In this document: positions 62,489 to 64,000 of the stretch, piece by piece
Layout: the number at the start of each line of letters is the position of its first letter
Position numbering within the stretch: the first letter of the stretch is position 1
Assembly: GCF_001638985.1 (NCBI RefSeq)
Contig: NW_017265166.1
Span: 124,001 to 188,000, forward strand
Reading direction: 5' to 3'
Source of the DNA: Phycomyces blakesleeanus NRRL 1555(-)
Taxonomy: Eukaryota > Mucoromycota > Mucoromycetes > Mucorales > Phycomycetaceae
DNA length: 64,000 bases
Translations under genes and position numbers: made by a program
The notes under the pieces: generated by a model
Told to the model about the DNA's origin: nothing
The model's database searches: none
The model's input: the letters and a program-made list of their open reading frames with translations, nothing else

Positions 62489-62509
62489 TTAATGAAACTA
62501 AAGGACAAG

Positions 62510-62870
62510 CTATTTATTTAATTTGGAATTTAATACTAATCTTTGCATGTCTCCAATTATATATAGACTGTTAAGGCACAGTTGCTTTTCGGTCAAGACT
62601 ATATCAATGCTGCGCTCACTTAGCTGGAATATTATGGCATCATAGACGTTCCCTAAATGTAGCACGCCTAAAGATAAGTATTTGAATATATATATGACAG
62701 CTAACAATATATCATCTGGTGCACCAACAGTGGTAATAAAGATATGTTCCTTCGAATCGCAGGCTACCATAAGGCTAATCAAGGTATTGCTTTTTGCAAT
62801 CAATATATGGGTTACTATTGACTTTTGGTTTCTGGATCTTAATGAGTGTCCAATCATTAGCTCTCGCCAT
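62510..62870 (-). pseudogene. PIF/Harbinger (DDE_Tnp_4-type) transposase relic
   Basis: On the minus strand, from about 62860, one frame reads WTLIKIQKPKVNSNPYIDCK (the family's DGT-x-I-x-I-x-x-P ... N-x-x-Y-I motif, with Gly replaced by Trp but the first Asp kept). A frameshift leads into the frame 62857-62510, with VACDSKEHIFITTVGAP, then GNVYDAIIFQLSE and LYIIGDMQRLVLNSKL. These match the VCD, PGSVHDAxxF and GDxAYxL blocks of Harbinger transposases. Between GAP and GNVYDA there are 21 extra codons in frame, where the family has none. The N- and C-terminal parts of the enzyme are missing or unrecognisable. Similarity is by motif recall; the order and spacing, apart from the insertion, are right. 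Confidence 0.6.
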
Positions 62871-63179
62871 GTCCTTCAAGTGTTGCTTATTTTTGCTTTA
62901 AATACGGGATGCAAAGCCTTCCGAAACCTCTCTTTGCTTTTTAACCACGGATAATCATACTATGATCTTACTGGATATCTTGTTTGACAACGTGCCAACT
63001 AACCGGTTTGTAAACATATTCCACAAACCATGGGTAAAACCAAGTGTTACTTTTGCAACTCTGTAGCCAAAGGGAGTGTTTATGAATCTCCTAAGAACAA
63101 TAACTACGTGGTGTGAAAAACTTCTGAAGTTGGATTACGCACCATTAATGTTACAGTACGCTTTGATATCTATGAATTG
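62871..63179. other. Remnant-rich spacer
   Basis: Probably the decayed N-terminal part of the Harbinger transposase on the minus strand. On the plus strand a short ATG frame at 63030-63116 reads GKTKCYFCNSVAKGSVYES, 28 residues with a CxxC; significance unknown. Confidence 0.3.
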
Positions 63180-63518
63180 TTAACAACTTTCTCCAAAAAT
63201 CGATATCAATATACTCTGTGTTCCGAAATTATTGTCTTCAGCATATTCATCATTAAAATTGGAGTGGTTGACGACCCACAAATAGTAAGTATCTTGGTCA
63301 CCACATCTACGAATGACAATAAGTTCATGAATTATGGATAGAACACCTATGTAAATCAAGATGCCTTCCTTTACCACGCTATCTGCATTAAAGGTTTGTT
63401 CCAAGGTAAATACATTAAAAACAGACAAGTATATCATCTTTGCTTGATTGTCATTCTCTTCGTAGAGGTTTTTCTTGAGACGCAGTATTTTCTCACTTGA
63501 ATAATCCACATCTGACAC
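63180..63518 (-). CDS. Hypothetical protein, 112 residues
   Basis: Intact minus-strand frame with ATG at 63518 and a stop at 63180-63182. No family recognised. The sequence mixes a charged N-terminus (SSEKILRLKKNLYEENDNQA) with a hydrophobic centre (GILIYIGVLSIIHELIVI) that might be one membrane segment. It lies just upstream, on the same strand, of the Harbinger transposase relic and may be a degenerate exon of that element rather than a gene. No promoter feature or splice partner seen. Confidence 0.3.
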   Translation of the reverse strand: MSDVDYSSEKILRLKKNLYEENDNQAKMIYLSVFNVFTLEQTFNADSVVKEGILIYIGVLSIIHELIVIRRCGDQDTYYLWVVNHSNFNDEYAEDNNFGTQSILISIFGESC

Positions 63519-64000
63519 TTTAATAGAGGCTTATTATTTCACAGAACGCTTGTTATCTTCAAAATAGGAACTTAACGTTTAAATGCCTGCTGTTGCAATC
63601 AGCTATATCGGGTCTATTTCATCTTTGGCAATTACGACAAGCTAAACGTTAAGGTTTGTATATGTCATTATAAAGAGTAGCTTATATTTAGTTTTTCTTT
63701 TAAATAAAAACAGTAGAAAGAACCTTTTGTTTTCATGTATTTGATAAAATCTCTATCTATTCAGTGTAGTGTCCATTAAAACCAACGTTCTGTTCTGTAA
63801 AATATATCTATATTTTTATTTTTGTACTATGCTCCAATTAGTTAAAAAGACGTTCTATTGTTTGGAATCACATGCTGTGAGCATATGTTCAGCCCTCGTT
63901 TTACACATCACTTCTTTTTGAAATGATCATTGTTTTATATATCTCTTCATTCGCACTGCAAATCGTTATTCATATAATATTGCAACTCAAAGTCGACTGA
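63519..64000. other. Right edge of window, no gene recognised
   Basis: AT-rich, no extended frame, no inverted repeat matching the 619-bp element. Confidence 0.4.

Noticed and set aside
1..64000. CRISPR arrays, tRNA and rRNA genes
   Set aside because: No regularly spaced repeats with unique spacers and no tRNA or rRNA consensus recognised by eye; a tool-based tRNA scan was not possible.

Overview
The window looks like nuclear DNA of a filamentous fungus of the Mucoromycota, most likely Mucorales. The grounds are: AT-rich intergenic DNA full of microsatellites; many short GT-AG introns with GTAAGT-like donors and TAG/CAG acceptors; a fungal gene set (RBMS-type RNA-binding protein, Spt23/Mga2-type regulator, PIG-H, MEMO1, vacuolar M28 protease, Mgm101, QPRT); and decayed elements (Fanzor-like nuclease, Tc1/mariner, PIF/Harbinger) of kinds common in this group. 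The species cannot be named. No rRNA, tRNA or CRISPR array was recognised by eye.

Layout. 1-3.3 kb is a graveyard of decayed genes: a PD-(D/E)XK-like protein with an in-frame stop, a Cys/His fragment and a broken Tc1/mariner transposase. A 100-N gap flanked by poly-G lies at 3.77 kb. 4.5-6.3 kb holds a five-exon RBMS-type RNA-binding protein. 9.4-12.8 kb (minus) holds a 929-residue regulator-like protein with two copies of one domain. A gene-free stretch of about 9.2 kb separates it from a divergent Spt23/Mga2-like IPT/ankyrin regulator at 22-24.8 kb. From 25 to 34 kb the DNA is compact: PIG-H (+) and MEMO1 (-) tail to tail, then an M28 vacuolar-type membrane protease (-) divergent from MGM101 (+).

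34-37 kb is the most notable accessory region: a decayed Fanzor/TnpB-like RNA-guided nuclease gene, apparently split by a 1.1-kb Tc1-like element with terminal inverted repeats and a TA target duplication. A possible 59-residue secreted peptide gene lies at 38.2 kb. 42.9-44.2 kb holds a trypsin-like protease, 46.8-47.5 kb a universal stress protein, 48.8 and 50.2 kb two unrecognised genes, 51.1-52.5 kb QPRT (NAD synthesis), and 55-57.5 kb a coiled-coil protein.

58.7-63.5 kb is again element-rich: an unrecognised coding relic, an intact Myb/SANT-like protein gene, a 619-bp inverted-repeat element with TTA duplication, and a Harbinger transposase relic. A Myb/SANT-like protein plus a DDE transposase is the usual PIF/Harbinger pair.

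The housekeeping genes serve unrelated processes (GPI anchors, mtDNA maintenance, NAD synthesis, RNA binding, vacuolar proteolysis); there is no gene cluster. Spliced models were built by hand from splice consensus, reading phase and family similarity. Introns are inferred, and boundaries could be off by a base in places.
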